From: a bacterium | GTDB lineage: Bacteria; Eisenbacteria; RBG-16-71-46; CAIMUX01 | DNA: 64,000 nucleotides | Assembly (NCBI GenBank): GCA_030431975.1 | Contig: JAUIHP010000025.1 | Location: 1 to 64,000 of the forward strand | Reading direction: 5' to 3' | Shown: piece by piece, positions 18,450 through 25,995 of the stretch | How the letters are laid out: every line of letters begins with the position of its first letter | Numbering within the stretch: the stretch's first letter is position 1 | Made by a program: the position numbers and the translations under genes | Notes under the pieces: model-generated | Databases searched by the model: none | Told to the model about the DNA's origin: nothing | What the model saw: the letters and a program-made list of their open reading frames with translations, nothing else

Positions 18450-19721
18450 ATGATGAAGCAGCTTGAGATCTCTTTCCCCTTTCCGGGGAGCCCAGCCATC
18501 CTGACGTCCGGCCTGGTTCTCCTCGGCCTACTCGCCGGAGGCGCCGATGCAGCCGACGTCCACTATGACCTCACTTCGAGGATGAACGGCCAGGCGACCC
18601 TGAGCGACGGAACCTCGATCAACACCTGGGGATTCCGGTTGGGCAGGCAGGGCATGGGTGGCCCCGAAGTTCCGGGCCCGGTCCTTTATGCCAACGAGGG
18701 GGACCGAGTCTTCCTCCATTTCTTTAACATGTCGCCGGAAGACCACACCATCCATCCCCATGGCCTCGATGTGGACCAAGAAAACGACGGCGTACCACAG
18801 ACCTCCTTCGCCGTGCCCATGATGGGCAGGTACACCTACGAGTTCGTCGCACCTCACGCCGGGTCCTACAACTACCATTGCCACGTGGAGACCATCGTCC
18901 ATCTCCAAATGGGCATGTACGGCGCGATCAACATCCTGCCCCCGGATGGCTCGAACCATGTCTACGATGGTGGGCCCGCATTCGACTTCGAACGCACCTG
19001 GATCACCGCCGAGATTGATCTGGCCTGGAACACCTCGCCGGGCAACAACGACCTCACCATCTACGAACCCGACTACTTCCTCGTCAATGGCAAGGACGGT
19101 CCGGATGTCGCAGGTGACTCCTATACCACATTCGATCTCGATGGAAGCGACGTAGCGCTGGTCCGGATCGGTAACATGGGCTACCTCCCGGTCCGCTATG
19201 GGTTCGATGGGCTCGTGACCGAGGTCGTCCAGAGCGACGGACGCACCCTCCCGCAGTCCTTCCCGGGCGAGGGGCTCCTCGTCACTCCGGGCGAACGGTT
19301 CGACGTTCTCGTGAGCGGCGGCCCGGCTGGCGTTCAAAACATTCACCTCGAGTACTTGGATCTCTACGACGGGCAGGTTCTCGGGACGGCCGACATCCCG
19401 GTAAACGTGACCGAAACGACTGGAGTCGACACTCCCGACGCGACGGCTGCGCTCTGGGCTTCGGCTCCGGCTCCCAGTCCCTTCCGGGAGAGCGTCCGAT
19501 TCGAGCTGACCCGCGCCGACGAAGCACCCCTCCTCGTTCAGGTACTCGACGTGAGGGGGCGCCTATTGACGCAGTCCACCCTGGTTCCGGCTGCCGGATC
19601 CGGTGAATTCGTGTGGGACGGCCGTGATGCAGCCGGGGAGCGGGCCGCCGATGGGATCTACTACGTGCGGTTTTCTTCCGGATCCAACTCGCTCACCCGG
19701 AAGGTCACTCTGCTTCACTGA
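18450..19721 (+). CDS. Secreted multicopper oxidase with FlgD-like C-terminal domain
   Basis: 423 aa with a signal peptide (residues about 1-30; the second of two adjacent Met codons is also a possible start). HIHPHGLDVD and NYHCHVETIVHLQMGMYG supply paired HxH copper ligands of the type 2/3 centre. The middle domain (DYFLVNGKDGPD, GERFDVLVSGG) resembles domain 2 of CopA/laccase-type enzymes. Residues 340-423 form a FlgD-like Ig domain (PAPSPFRESVRFEL, GEFVWDGRDAAGERAADGIY) that serves as an outer-membrane sorting or anchoring tail in FCB-type bacteria. It probably oxidises Cu(I) outside the cytoplasm. Whether all four copper ligands sets are complete is not clear, since the normal third domain is replaced. 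Confidence 0.88.
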   Translation: MMKQLEISFPFPGSPAILTSGLVLLGLLAGGADAADVHYDLTSRMNGQATLSDGTSINTWGFRLGRQGMGGPEVPGPVLYANEGDRVFLHFFNMSPEDHTIHPHGLDVDQENDGVPQTSFAVPMMGRYTYEFVAPHAGSYNYHCHVETIVHLQMGMYGAINILPPDGSNHVYDGGPAFDFERTWITAEIDLAWNTSPGNNDLTIYEPDYFLVNGKDGPDVAGDSYTTFDLDGSDVALVRIGNMGYLPVRYGFDGLVTEVVQSDGRTLPQSFPGEGLLVTPGERFDVLVSGGPAGVQNIHLEYLDLYDGQVLGTADIPVNVTETTGVDTPDATAALWASAPAPSPFRESVRFELTRADEAPLLVQVLDVRGRLLTQSTLVPAAGSGEFVWDGRDAAGERAADGIYYVRFSSGSNSLTRKVTLLH

Positions 19722-19722
19722 G

Positions 19723-19748
19723 GCGGCGGGGGTCCAATCCTCCGCCGC
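19723..19748 (+). terminator. Hairpin after the oxidase gene
   Basis: GCGGCGGGGG and CCTCCGCCGC form a 10-bp stem (one G-T pair) around a 6-base loop, 2 bases after the oxidase stop codon. No T-run follows, so intrinsic termination may be weak. Confidence 0.45.
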
Positions 19749-19825
19749 TGGACGGGCCGCGCAAGCTCCCCCTGACCTCGGACACGCCGAAGTAGACTTT
19801 CTGGCAGAATGCCCAGGAGGTTCTC

Positions 19826-20092
19826 ATGAAGCGTTCCCGATTCACGGAAGAGCAGATCGTCGCGATCCTGAAGGAGGGCGATGCCGGAGGCACGATCAAG
19901 GACCTGTGCCGGCGCCACGGGATCAGTCCCGCGATGTACTACCAGTGGAAGTCGAAGTACGGTGGGATGGACGCCTCGGACGTGAAGCGGCTGGATGATC
20001 TGGAGCGGGAGAACGCCAAGCTCAAGCAGATGTATGCCGAGCTCTCCCCCGAGAACAACGCCCTGAAAGACCTCATCCACCGAAAGCTCTGA
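19826..20092 (+). CDS. IS3-family transposase OrfA
   Basis: 88 aa. RFTEEQIVAILKEGDAG and IKDLCRRHGISPAMYYQWKS form the helix-turn-helix of IS3/IS911-type OrfA, followed by a leucine-zipper-like helix (RLDDLERENAKLKQMYAEL). A good AGGAGG-type site precedes the ATG. The reading frame is intact, but the downstream OrfB is gutted, so the protein could bind DNA but not transpose. It is full length for OrfA of this group. Confidence 0.9.
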   Translation: MKRSRFTEEQIVAILKEGDAGGTIKDLCRRHGISPAMYYQWKSKYGGMDASDVKRLDDLERENAKLKQMYAELSPENNALKDLIHRKL

Positions 20093-20241
20093 AGCCATCA
20101 GAGAAAAGCTACCTGTTCCGAAGCCTGGCCGAGGTCCGCGAGATCACCGGGGAGTGGCTCCGGATCTACAACGAAACGCGGCCCCACGATGCTCTCGGCA
20201 GAGTCCCGCCGAGCGTGTTCCGAAGGAAGATCGAACCCTAA
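20092..20241 (+). pseudogene. IS3 OrfB with the catalytic core deleted
   Basis: Directly after OrfA, in the frame expected for OrfB, the sequence reads KPSEKSYLFRSLAEVREITG then EWLRIYNETRPHDALG to the stop at 20239-20241. The first residues and the last 40 are recognisable OrfB, but the whole DDE integrase domain between them is missing. A clean internal deletion has left a dead remnant. No intact terminal inverted repeat pair is apparent around 19.78-20.3 kb. Confidence 0.85.
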
Positions 20242-20840
20242 ATGTGCCGCGCCTGAGTTTCCGCCGATGTCAGCATGTGACGTGTCAGCCTGAACGGGAC
20301 AGAGCCAAGGTTTAGCACAGAGGACGATAGTCCGGTCACCGGGAGAAGCTATCGACTGCGGAACAAGACTGGCGCGAAGAGCGCTTCGTGAGGTAGAAAT
20401 CTAAACACGGAGTGGGCGGTTATGAACCGACCGCCAATGGCCGGTTATGAACCGACCGGTGACAGCGTTCTGAGGTTGCGGGGCGTCCGTTCCAGCCCGC
20501 CGGAGATGATTTCGGTTCCTCTCAGGGCGACGCGCTAGGGTGGCCGGCGAACCCGGTTCTCGTTGTCGTGGGAGAGCTCCGAGACAAGTTTCCAACCGTG
20601 CCACCGTGCCACGCCCGGTGAAGGCAGATGCCCCCGTCCTGGCCAGCGACTTCCAAGGCGACACCTGGCCTACCACCGAGTGACTAGCCGGATATCGAGG
20701 GCCGACCATGGATCAAGCTGTTATCGCACACCCAGGTGATCGACGACAGAGGACAGGGACCATGGCTTTGTACCTGCCGAACAATGCACGCTGTCCCAAG
20801 CAGGAGCAGTGTCCGAGAGCTGCTATCGAGGCCGGAGCGC
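20242..20840. other. Gene-free stretch between IS remnant and DUF6370-like gene
   Basis: About 600 bases without a convincing gene on either strand. The only structure I see is the pair of palindromic repeats at 20417-20458, listed separately. Confidence 0.5.
20417..20458. repeat. Two copies of a 17-bp motif containing a palindrome
   Basis: CGGTTATGAACCGACCG occurs at 20417-20433 and 20442-20458. Within each, CGGTT-ATG-AACCG is a perfect 5+5 inverted repeat. The two centres are 25 bases apart. The layout resembles paired operator sites; no gene start is adjacent. Confidence 0.55.
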
Positions 20841-21236
20841 CTACAGGATCAGCTTCAGAGAGCTCACCACGAAGCGCTCGTTCTCGATCCTCCCTTCGAC
20901 TTCGGCCTTCCGGATAGCGTTGCAGAAACCATCCTCTGCATGGGCATCGCCATGATCGTCGATGCTAGTGCCGTCAACGTAATAGGCTTTGCCGTCGATG
21001 CGAACCGCGAGATCACAACCGTCCCCAGAGAGGCCAAACTGGCATTGACCACACGCTGCCTCAACCACCTGACGAATCTCCCTCGGTCGCTGATTCTCCA
21101 TGCTTCCTTGCTCCCTTTGGGCACTCTGCTGTCCACGATCCTGCTCTCCGCACCCCATCTCAAAAACGAGAGAGGAGCAGATCACCAAAAACCAGATTGC
21201 TCCCGGGCACTGATTCAACTGTCTCGCTGCCTTCAA
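20841..21236 (-). CDS. DUF6370-like Cys-rich secreted or lipoprotein
   Basis: 131 aa from a TTG start ending at 21236. A hydrophobic N-terminus (IWFLVICSSLVFEMGC) looks like a lipoprotein or secretion signal. The C-terminal half (VEAACGQCQFGL, GCDLAVRIDGKAYYVDG, FCNAIRKAEVEG) fits the small DUF6370 family of uncharacterised proteins as I remember it, with CGQC and GC-type cysteines that could bind metal. It lies 22 bases after the response-regulator gene and ends the minus-strand two-component operon, so it may be an accessory periplasmic sensor or buffer. The start is uncertain. Confidence 0.65.
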   Translation of the reverse strand: MKAARQLNQCPGAIWFLVICSSLVFEMGCGEQDRGQQSAQREQGSMENQRPREIRQVVEAACGQCQFGLSGDGCDLAVRIDGKAYYVDGTSIDDHGDAHAEDGFCNAIRKAEVEGRIENERFVVSSLKLIL

Positions 21237-21257
21237 GGTTCGGCCTCCCTGGTCTTC

Positions 21258-22619
21258 TCAAGAGATCTCGTACTTCTCCAGGCGGTAACTGAGCACATGG
21301 CGCGGAATGCCAAGATAGCTCGCGGTTCGGGTACGGTTTCCGCCGTGTTTTGCCAAAGCGCGAACAATCACCTCACGCTCAAGATCTGGTAGGGAGAGGC
21401 CATCGTCTGGAAGCGTTCCAAGAAGACCAGCAGGCCCTCCCTGGGCCTTCGCTTCCTTTGGCGCTTCAGACTGCGCTCGGAGGCCACCTTCGCCTAGCAC
21501 ATCGGATTCCCGAAGCAGCACCATGCGCTGACAGACATTTGCCAGTTGGCGCACGTTCCCCGGCCAAGCCCGCTGCATCAACGCTCGGATCAACCCCGGG
21601 CTCGATCGCACCGATGCCCCCTGGGAGTACTTGCGAACGAAGTGATCCCAGAGCGCTGGGATGTCTTCCTGTCGCTCGCGAAGCGGGGGAATGTGGACCG
21701 GTATGACGTTTAGCCGGTAGAACAAATCCTCCCGGAAGTGCCCGTCGCGCACTCGATCCTCGAGTTTCGCGTTCGTGGCCGCAACCAACCGCACGTCCAC
21801 CTCTCTGGGCTCCTGTCCGCCAACCACATCGATTTCCCCGGTCTCGATCACGCGCAGAAGCTTCGCTTGTAGGTCTGCCGCCAAGTCTCCGACCTCGTCG
21901 AGCAGCAGCGTTCCGCCAGCCGCCTGCAGAAACTTGCCCGGCTTGTCTCTGACGGCCCCCGTGAACGCTCCGCGAACGTGCCCGAAGAGCTCAGCCTCCA
22001 TTAGATCTCGCGGGATGGCGGCACAGTTAATGGCGACAAAGGCCTGCTCCCAACGATCTGAGTAGGCGTGGAGCGCCTGAGCTACAACTTCCTTGCCTAC
22101 GCCGCTCTCGCCCGTGATTAGGACCGTAGCATCAGTCGGGGCCACGCGTCGTACCTTCTCGACTATGCCCTCCATTGCGGTGGAGACGTAGACGAGGTCG
22201 GTTTTCAGCGTCTTCTCTCGCAGCCGAGCCCGAAGCGTACGATTCTCAGAGAGTAGCTGCCGGCGCTCAAGCGCCTGGTCAATCGTCAGTTTCAGTTCGT
22301 CTCGGTTGTAGGGTTTGGTCAGGTAGTCGTAGGCTCCGAGCTTCATGACTTCAACGGCATCCGCAATGGTCCCGAAAGCCGTAAGGACGATGACTGGAAC
22401 ACCGGGGTCCGTTTCCTTCACCCTCCGAACCACTTCCACCCCGTCAATCCCCGGCATCTTGAGATCCGTAACCACAACCTCCGGCCTGAAGGCCTCAAGG
22501 GCCGAGAGACCACGCTCGCCGTTCTCGTGCGACTCAACCTCGTGCCCGAATTCCTCGAGGGCAAACGTCAGCACCTCTCGCAGCCCCGCGTCGTCGTCTA
22601 TGAGCAGGACCCTAGCCAT
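21258..22619 (-). CDS. NtrC-family sigma-54 response regulator
   Basis: 453 aa. Residues 1-120 form a receiver domain with phosphoacceptor Asp52 (VVVTDLKMPG). An AAA+ domain follows, with Walker A TGESGVGKE, the sigma-54 contact loop GAFTGA and the arginine-finger region (LFYRLNVIPVHIPPLRER). The C-terminal Fis-type helix-turn-helix is GGNRTRTASYLGIPRHVLSY. It activates sigma-54 RNA polymerase after phosphorylation by the kinase whose gene overlaps it. ATG at 22619 is preferred, with GAGGTG upstream. Beside copper genes, such systems resemble ZraSR or copper-responsive pairs; here the likely targets are the genes at 23.99 kb onward. Confidence 0.95.
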   Translation of the reverse strand: MARVLLIDDDAGLREVLTFALEEFGHEVESHENGERGLSALEAFRPEVVVTDLKMPGIDGVEVVRRVKETDPGVPVIVLTAFGTIADAVEVMKLGAYDYLTKPYNRDELKLTIDQALERRQLLSENRTLRARLREKTLKTDLVYVSTAMEGIVEKVRRVAPTDATVLITGESGVGKEVVAQALHAYSDRWEQAFVAINCAAIPRDLMEAELFGHVRGAFTGAVRDKPGKFLQAAGGTLLLDEVGDLAADLQAKLLRVIETGEIDVVGGQEPREVDVRLVAATNAKLEDRVRDGHFREDLFYRLNVIPVHIPPLRERQEDIPALWDHFVRKYSQGASVRSSPGLIRALMQRAWPGNVRQLANVCQRMVLLRESDVLGEGGLRAQSEAPKEAKAQGGPAGLLGTLPDDGLSLPDLEREVIVRALAKHGGNRTRTASYLGIPRHVLSYRLEKYEIS

Positions 22620-23679
22620 TTGCACCTCGAAGGGGCACTTCCACCTCTACCACCCCGCCCCCACCGGCATCATTCGAGATTTGAATCCTGCCACCGTGCA
22701 GTTCGACGATTCGATGTGATATCGCCAGGCCAAGCCCCGACCCCTCCTCTTTCGTCGTGAAGAATGGCGTGAAGACGTTCTCAAGCGCGTCGTGGCTGAA
22801 GCCGGGACCCGAGTCCCGTACTCGAAGTCGAAAGAGTCCATCCCGGGCCTCGCAAACCACCCACACGCTTCCACCCGGTCCTGCCGCTTGACAGGCATTC
22901 AGAAGCACGTTCAACACCACCTGACGAAGCTGCTCGCGATCGCCACGGATTTGGGGCCGGTCCTTGCCGATCGAGTCGTAGTGCACCTGCGCTGCCTGCC
23001 CGTGTTTCTGACCTTCGAGAAGTGTGATGACATCTTCGATTTCGGAGGAGATGGCGAAGTCCCTCTGCTCAAGCCGCCGAGGCCTGGCAAAGGCCAAGAA
23101 TCGAGCGAGGACGTTGTTCAGGCGTTCCGACTCTTCGAGTAGAACTCGAAGCATCAGGTGTTTTCTATGGTCGGGCGGAAAGTCGTCCGCAAGGATCTCC
23201 GCAGAACCCTTTATGGATGCGAGGGGATTCCGGATCTCGTGAGCGAGTCCGGCCGAGAGGCGCCCGACTGCCGCGAGCTTCGCTGTCGTGAGCAACTGGC
23301 TCTCGGTACTTCGAAGCTGTTCGAGACTCGTTTGAAGCTCCTCCTGTGCTCTCTTGAGACGGGATACGAGGTATCCCGTAACCAGCCCGACGGCCAGGTA
23401 GAGGAACATCTCCAGCAGCTTCTCCGTGTTGCTCGCCGGGTCGCTCGTGATGTGCCCAAAGGCATGGGGGAAGTACGCGAGACAGACAACCCCAGCAGCC
23501 AGAAGCCCCCCTGGGAGTCCATGCAGGAACGCAGCGAGGATGATCGGTAGGTAGTAAAGGCGCCGATAGATGTCATGAAGCTGGTGGGCGTGCGTTCCCG
23601 TGGAGTAGTGAAGCACGGAAACGATGCCAATCGCCAAGTACACGCCGACGAGATACATGTGCGAGCGTTGCCACTTCAC
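22612..23679 (-). CDS. Membrane sensor histidine kinase
   Basis: 355 aa from GTG at 23679, preceded by GGAAGGA. Residues 8-105 contain four to five hydrophobic segments (VGVYLAIGIVSVLHY, YYLPIILAAFLHG, MFLYLAVGLVTGYL) with almost no periplasmic loop. A linker helix follows, then HisKA with His147 in GLAHEIRNPLASIKG, and a HATPase_c domain (NVLLNACQAAG, DSGPGFS, GSGLGLAISHRIVELHGG). A sensor without a large periplasmic domain could detect metal or stress within the membrane. It overlaps the regulator gene and is first in the operon. Confidence 0.93.
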   Translation of the reverse strand: MKWQRSHMYLVGVYLAIGIVSVLHYSTGTHAHQLHDIYRRLYYLPIILAAFLHGLPGGLLAAGVVCLAYFPHAFGHITSDPASNTEKLLEMFLYLAVGLVTGYLVSRLKRAQEELQTSLEQLRSTESQLLTTAKLAAVGRLSAGLAHEIRNPLASIKGSAEILADDFPPDHRKHLMLRVLLEESERLNNVLARFLAFARPRRLEQRDFAISSEIEDVITLLEGQKHGQAAQVHYDSIGKDRPQIRGDREQLRQVVLNVLLNACQAAGPGGSVWVVCEARDGLFRLRVRDSGPGFSHDALENVFTPFFTTKEEGSGLGLAISHRIVELHGGRIQISNDAGGGGVVEVEVPLRGANG

Positions 23680-23992
23680 CCGTTTTGTCCTTCCCAGTTC
23701 TGCAGGCAGAGGGCCATTCCTAGTGGAGAATATCCCACAGCTCCAGTCATCAGCTTGGAGACTATTCTCCAGTGCTGAGAGACGTCACGCGATCTCTCCC
23801 ACATCCATTCTCTTTTCGAGAAGCCGTAACTACCCACAATACAACACACTAAAGTGTCTCTCCGCAACCCCCTCGCTGGAGTAGCTCAGTTGGCACGATG
23901 CATGCAACGTGCCAGTTTGTTGGCGAACTAGCAGGACACGACACGATGACGAAATGGCACGAACAGTGGATGGAGCTTCCAAGGGACGGATC
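23680..23992. promoter_or_regulatory. Divergent intergenic region between kinase and copper operons
   Basis: 313 bases separate the kinase start from the next gene on the + strand. The only clear signal is the palindromic sigma-54-like promoter element at 23890-23915. GAGTAGCTCAGTTGGCA at its left edge resembles a tRNA D arm, but no tRNA can be folded from it. Confidence 0.5.
23890..23915. promoter_or_regulatory. Palindromic, back-to-back sigma-54 promoter candidate
   Basis: On the + strand TTGGCACGATGCATGCA has GG (23892-23893) and GC (23904-23905) with the 12-base offset of sigma-54 -24/-12 elements. On the minus strand CTGGCACGTTGCATGCA has the same layout (GG at 23913-23912, GC at 23901-23900). 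The two are halves of one near-perfect palindrome, with arms TGGCACG and CGTGCCA. It would start transcripts toward the copper operon (near 23917) and toward the kinase operon (near 23888). It could instead be an activator binding site. Confidence 0.6.
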
Positions 23993-24406
23993 ATGAAGAG
24001 CGCGTTTCTTACGAAATCGATCGCCCTGAGTCTCTCCATACTGCTCCTCGTCGTTCCACGCGCGACCCTGGGACCGTTCTGCTCTTGCTTCGAAGCTAGT
24101 TTCGCGTGCTGCCGAGTGGACTCGGCTGAGACACCGCCCTCCCAATGCTGCGCCGGACTGGGAGGCCCCACCGCAGCCGCAACCTGCTGTGGACAACTCG
24201 CCCCTTCTGGCAAGGCAGTTCCGGAGGCGCTGGCCGCTAGTACCGTCAACGACTCTAGGCCTCACACCCTATCGCCTGCGCTTCAAGGCCCCGACGATGT
24301 CTCGCGGCTGCGTCGTTCGAGCCTGCGAGTCCTCGCCACCCCTGGGTCCATTGACCACGGTCCTCCCCTGCCGACCTATCTGCTCTTCTGCTCGCTTCTG
24401 ATCTGA
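23993..24406 (+). CDS. Secreted Cys-rich hypothetical protein
   Basis: 137 aa from ATG 23993, with AGGGA upstream. A signal peptide (AFLTKSIALSLSILLLVVPR) is followed by a Cys-rich stretch (FCSCFEASFACC, QCCAGLG, TCCGQL) typical of metal-binding periplasmic proteins, and by a final hydrophobic segment (TYLLFCSLLI). It resembles no family I can name. First gene after the sigma-54-like promoter and probably the leader of the copper operon running to 36.4 kb. Confidence 0.65.
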   Translation: MKSAFLTKSIALSLSILLLVVPRATLGPFCSCFEASFACCRVDSAETPPSQCCAGLGGPTAAATCCGQLAPSGKAVPEALAASTVNDSRPHTLSPALQGPDDVSRLRRSSLRVLATPGSIDHGPPLPTYLLFCSLLI

Positions 24407-24506
24407 GGCTCCCCTCTCCACACCTTTTCCCCACTCAGTCGCGTAGAAGCATGTCACCTCCAACTCGACCTAGATGAACTCGTACTCCAAGAAGGAACCG
24501 AACCCT

Positions 24507-25199
24507 ATGAAACTGCATCTTCCAACCAAGACCCTCAGCGCATCGGCCCTGGCCCTGTTCCTCTTTCCCCTGGGCGCAGCCATCGCCGCACCAACCTCGA
24601 ACCCGGCGACCTACCCCATTGACACGTGCATCGTGTCTGGAGAGGCCCTCGGCGAGCATGGTGACGTCGTCATAAAGGAGTACGCCGGCAGAGAGGTTCG
24701 ATTCTGCTGCAAGATGTGCGTCAAGGACTTCGAGAAAGACCAAGCTGCCTACCTTCAGAAGCTCGACCACGCCATCATCGAAGCGCAGCTTCCGGCCTAC
24801 CCCCTCGAGACCTGCGTCGTCAGCGGCGAGGTCCTCGGCGGCGACATGGGCGACGTCGTCAACTCGGTCGAGGGAAACCGTCTCGTCCAGCTCTGCTGCA
24901 ACTCCTGCAAGAAGGACCTTGCTGCCGACCCCGCCAAGTTTCTCCAGACACTTGACGCAGCAGTGGTCGCAGCGCAGCTCAAGGACTACCCGGCCGACGT
25001 TTGCCCCATCTCCGGCCAGAAGCTCGGAAGCATGGGGGACCCCTACAACTACGTCTTCGCAGGGCGCCTCGTTCGATTCTGTTGCGCCGGCTGCATTGGC
25101 CAGTTCAACGAGAATCCGCAAGCCGCCATGGCCAGCGTCCACGGGGGCAAGAGTCCTGGAGCCGCGCACGAACACGACCACAGCGGGCACGAGCACTAG
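24507..25199 (+). CDS. Secreted triple TRASH/YHS-type metal-binding protein
   Basis: 230 aa starting at ATG 24507, with a signal peptide to about residue 28 (ALALFLFPLGAAIAAP). Three tandem domains of about 60 residues each begin YP-x-x-T/V-C-x-x-SG and contain a FCC-x-x-C or LCC-x-x-C site (VRFCCKMCVKDFEK, VQLCCNSCKKDLA, VRFCCAGCIGQFNE). This Cys pattern matches TRASH and YHS domains, which bind copper or zinc. A His-rich tail follows (HEHDHSGHEH). It probably sequesters copper in the periplasm. Downstream genes follow closely in the same direction. Confidence 0.85.
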   Translation: MKLHLPTKTLSASALALFLFPLGAAIAAPTSNPATYPIDTCIVSGEALGEHGDVVIKEYAGREVRFCCKMCVKDFEKDQAAYLQKLDHAIIEAQLPAYPLETCVVSGEVLGGDMGDVVNSVEGNRLVQLCCNSCKKDLAADPAKFLQTLDAAVVAAQLKDYPADVCPISGQKLGSMGDPYNYVFAGRLVRFCCAGCIGQFNENPQAAMASVHGGKSPGAAHEHDHSGHEH

Positions 25200-25212
25200 G
25201 AGACTCCAACCG

Positions 25213-25995
25213 ATGACCCGCTCGCTCTTACTTGCAGCCCTTCTCTTCGTGCTCCTTGCGGTCCCTGCATCGGCGGACCGCGAAGGCCATGGAAGCCACG
25301 AAGACCCAACACTCACCGAGAGGGAACAGGTCACGAACTCCCTCTGTCCTGTTTCGAGCGATGAACTCGTGGACCCGGGAGTGTTCACTGAGTACGAGGG
25401 CGAGCGCGTTTTCTTCTGCTGCAAGCGCTGCCGGAAGCAGTTCATCGAGAACCCCGGAGCCTATACTTCCAACCTCCCGCAGTTTGCAGGCGTTGGGCAG
25501 GTAGAGCCGCATGACCATGAGCGGGATCACGGGCTCGTAGCAGAGATCTCCTTTGGGGAGCGTGCTGTGCGCTTCGCAGGCAAGTTCCACCCGCTTACGG
25601 TCCACTTCCCGATCGCTCTTCTGATCTCCGCCCTTCTCGCCGAGCTCCTATCAGCAACCACGCGGGTTCGTCGGTTCCGTGACGCTTCGCGAGTCTTTGT
25701 CCTGTTGGGAGCACCGGCGGCGGCGCTTGCCGCAACTCTCGGCTGGGCCGCGGGGCTCAATGCCCGCTACCCCGACGAACTCGCCCAAGTCCTCACAACC
25801 CACCGCTGGCTCGGAACCGCCACGGTGGTCCTGGCGCTCGTGACTCTCGTCGCCTCAGAGCGCTACTGGAGGCACGAAGCCGCTCGTCGGCACCTCCCTT
25901 ACCTCCTGGCGTTAACTCTCACGGCGATTCTCGTCGGCATCACTGGCCATTTCGGGGGCACGCTGATTCATGGCACGGAGCACTTCACATGGTAA
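25213..25995 (+). CDS. TRASH-like domain fused to DUF2231-like membrane protein
   Basis: 260 aa. ATG at 25213 gives a signal peptide (SLLLAALLFVLLAVPASA), then a single TRASH/YHS-like metal site (NSLCPVSSDELVD, then FFCCKRCRKQF) and a His-rich linker. About four transmembrane helices follow, beginning KFHPLTVHFPIALLISALL, the start motif of DUF2231-type membrane proteins. The longer ORF in the same frame reaches back into the previous gene and is not used. It may link periplasmic metal binding to a membrane function. Its end overlaps the next gene by 7 bases. Confidence 0.85.
   Translation: MTRSLLLAALLFVLLAVPASADREGHGSHEDPTLTEREQVTNSLCPVSSDELVDPGVFTEYEGERVFFCCKRCRKQFIENPGAYTSNLPQFAGVGQVEPHDHERDHGLVAEISFGERAVRFAGKFHPLTVHFPIALLISALLAELLSATTRVRRFRDASRVFVLLGAPAAALAATLGWAAGLNARYPDELAQVLTTHRWLGTATVVLALVTLVASERYWRHEAARRHLPYLLALTLTAILVGITGHFGGTLIHGTEHFTW

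Noticed and set aside
23879-23915. tRNA-like sequence GGAGTAGCTCAGTTGGCA
   Set aside because: Only the 5' part and D arm resemble a tRNA; no anticodon or T arm follows. The palindromic promoter explains it better.
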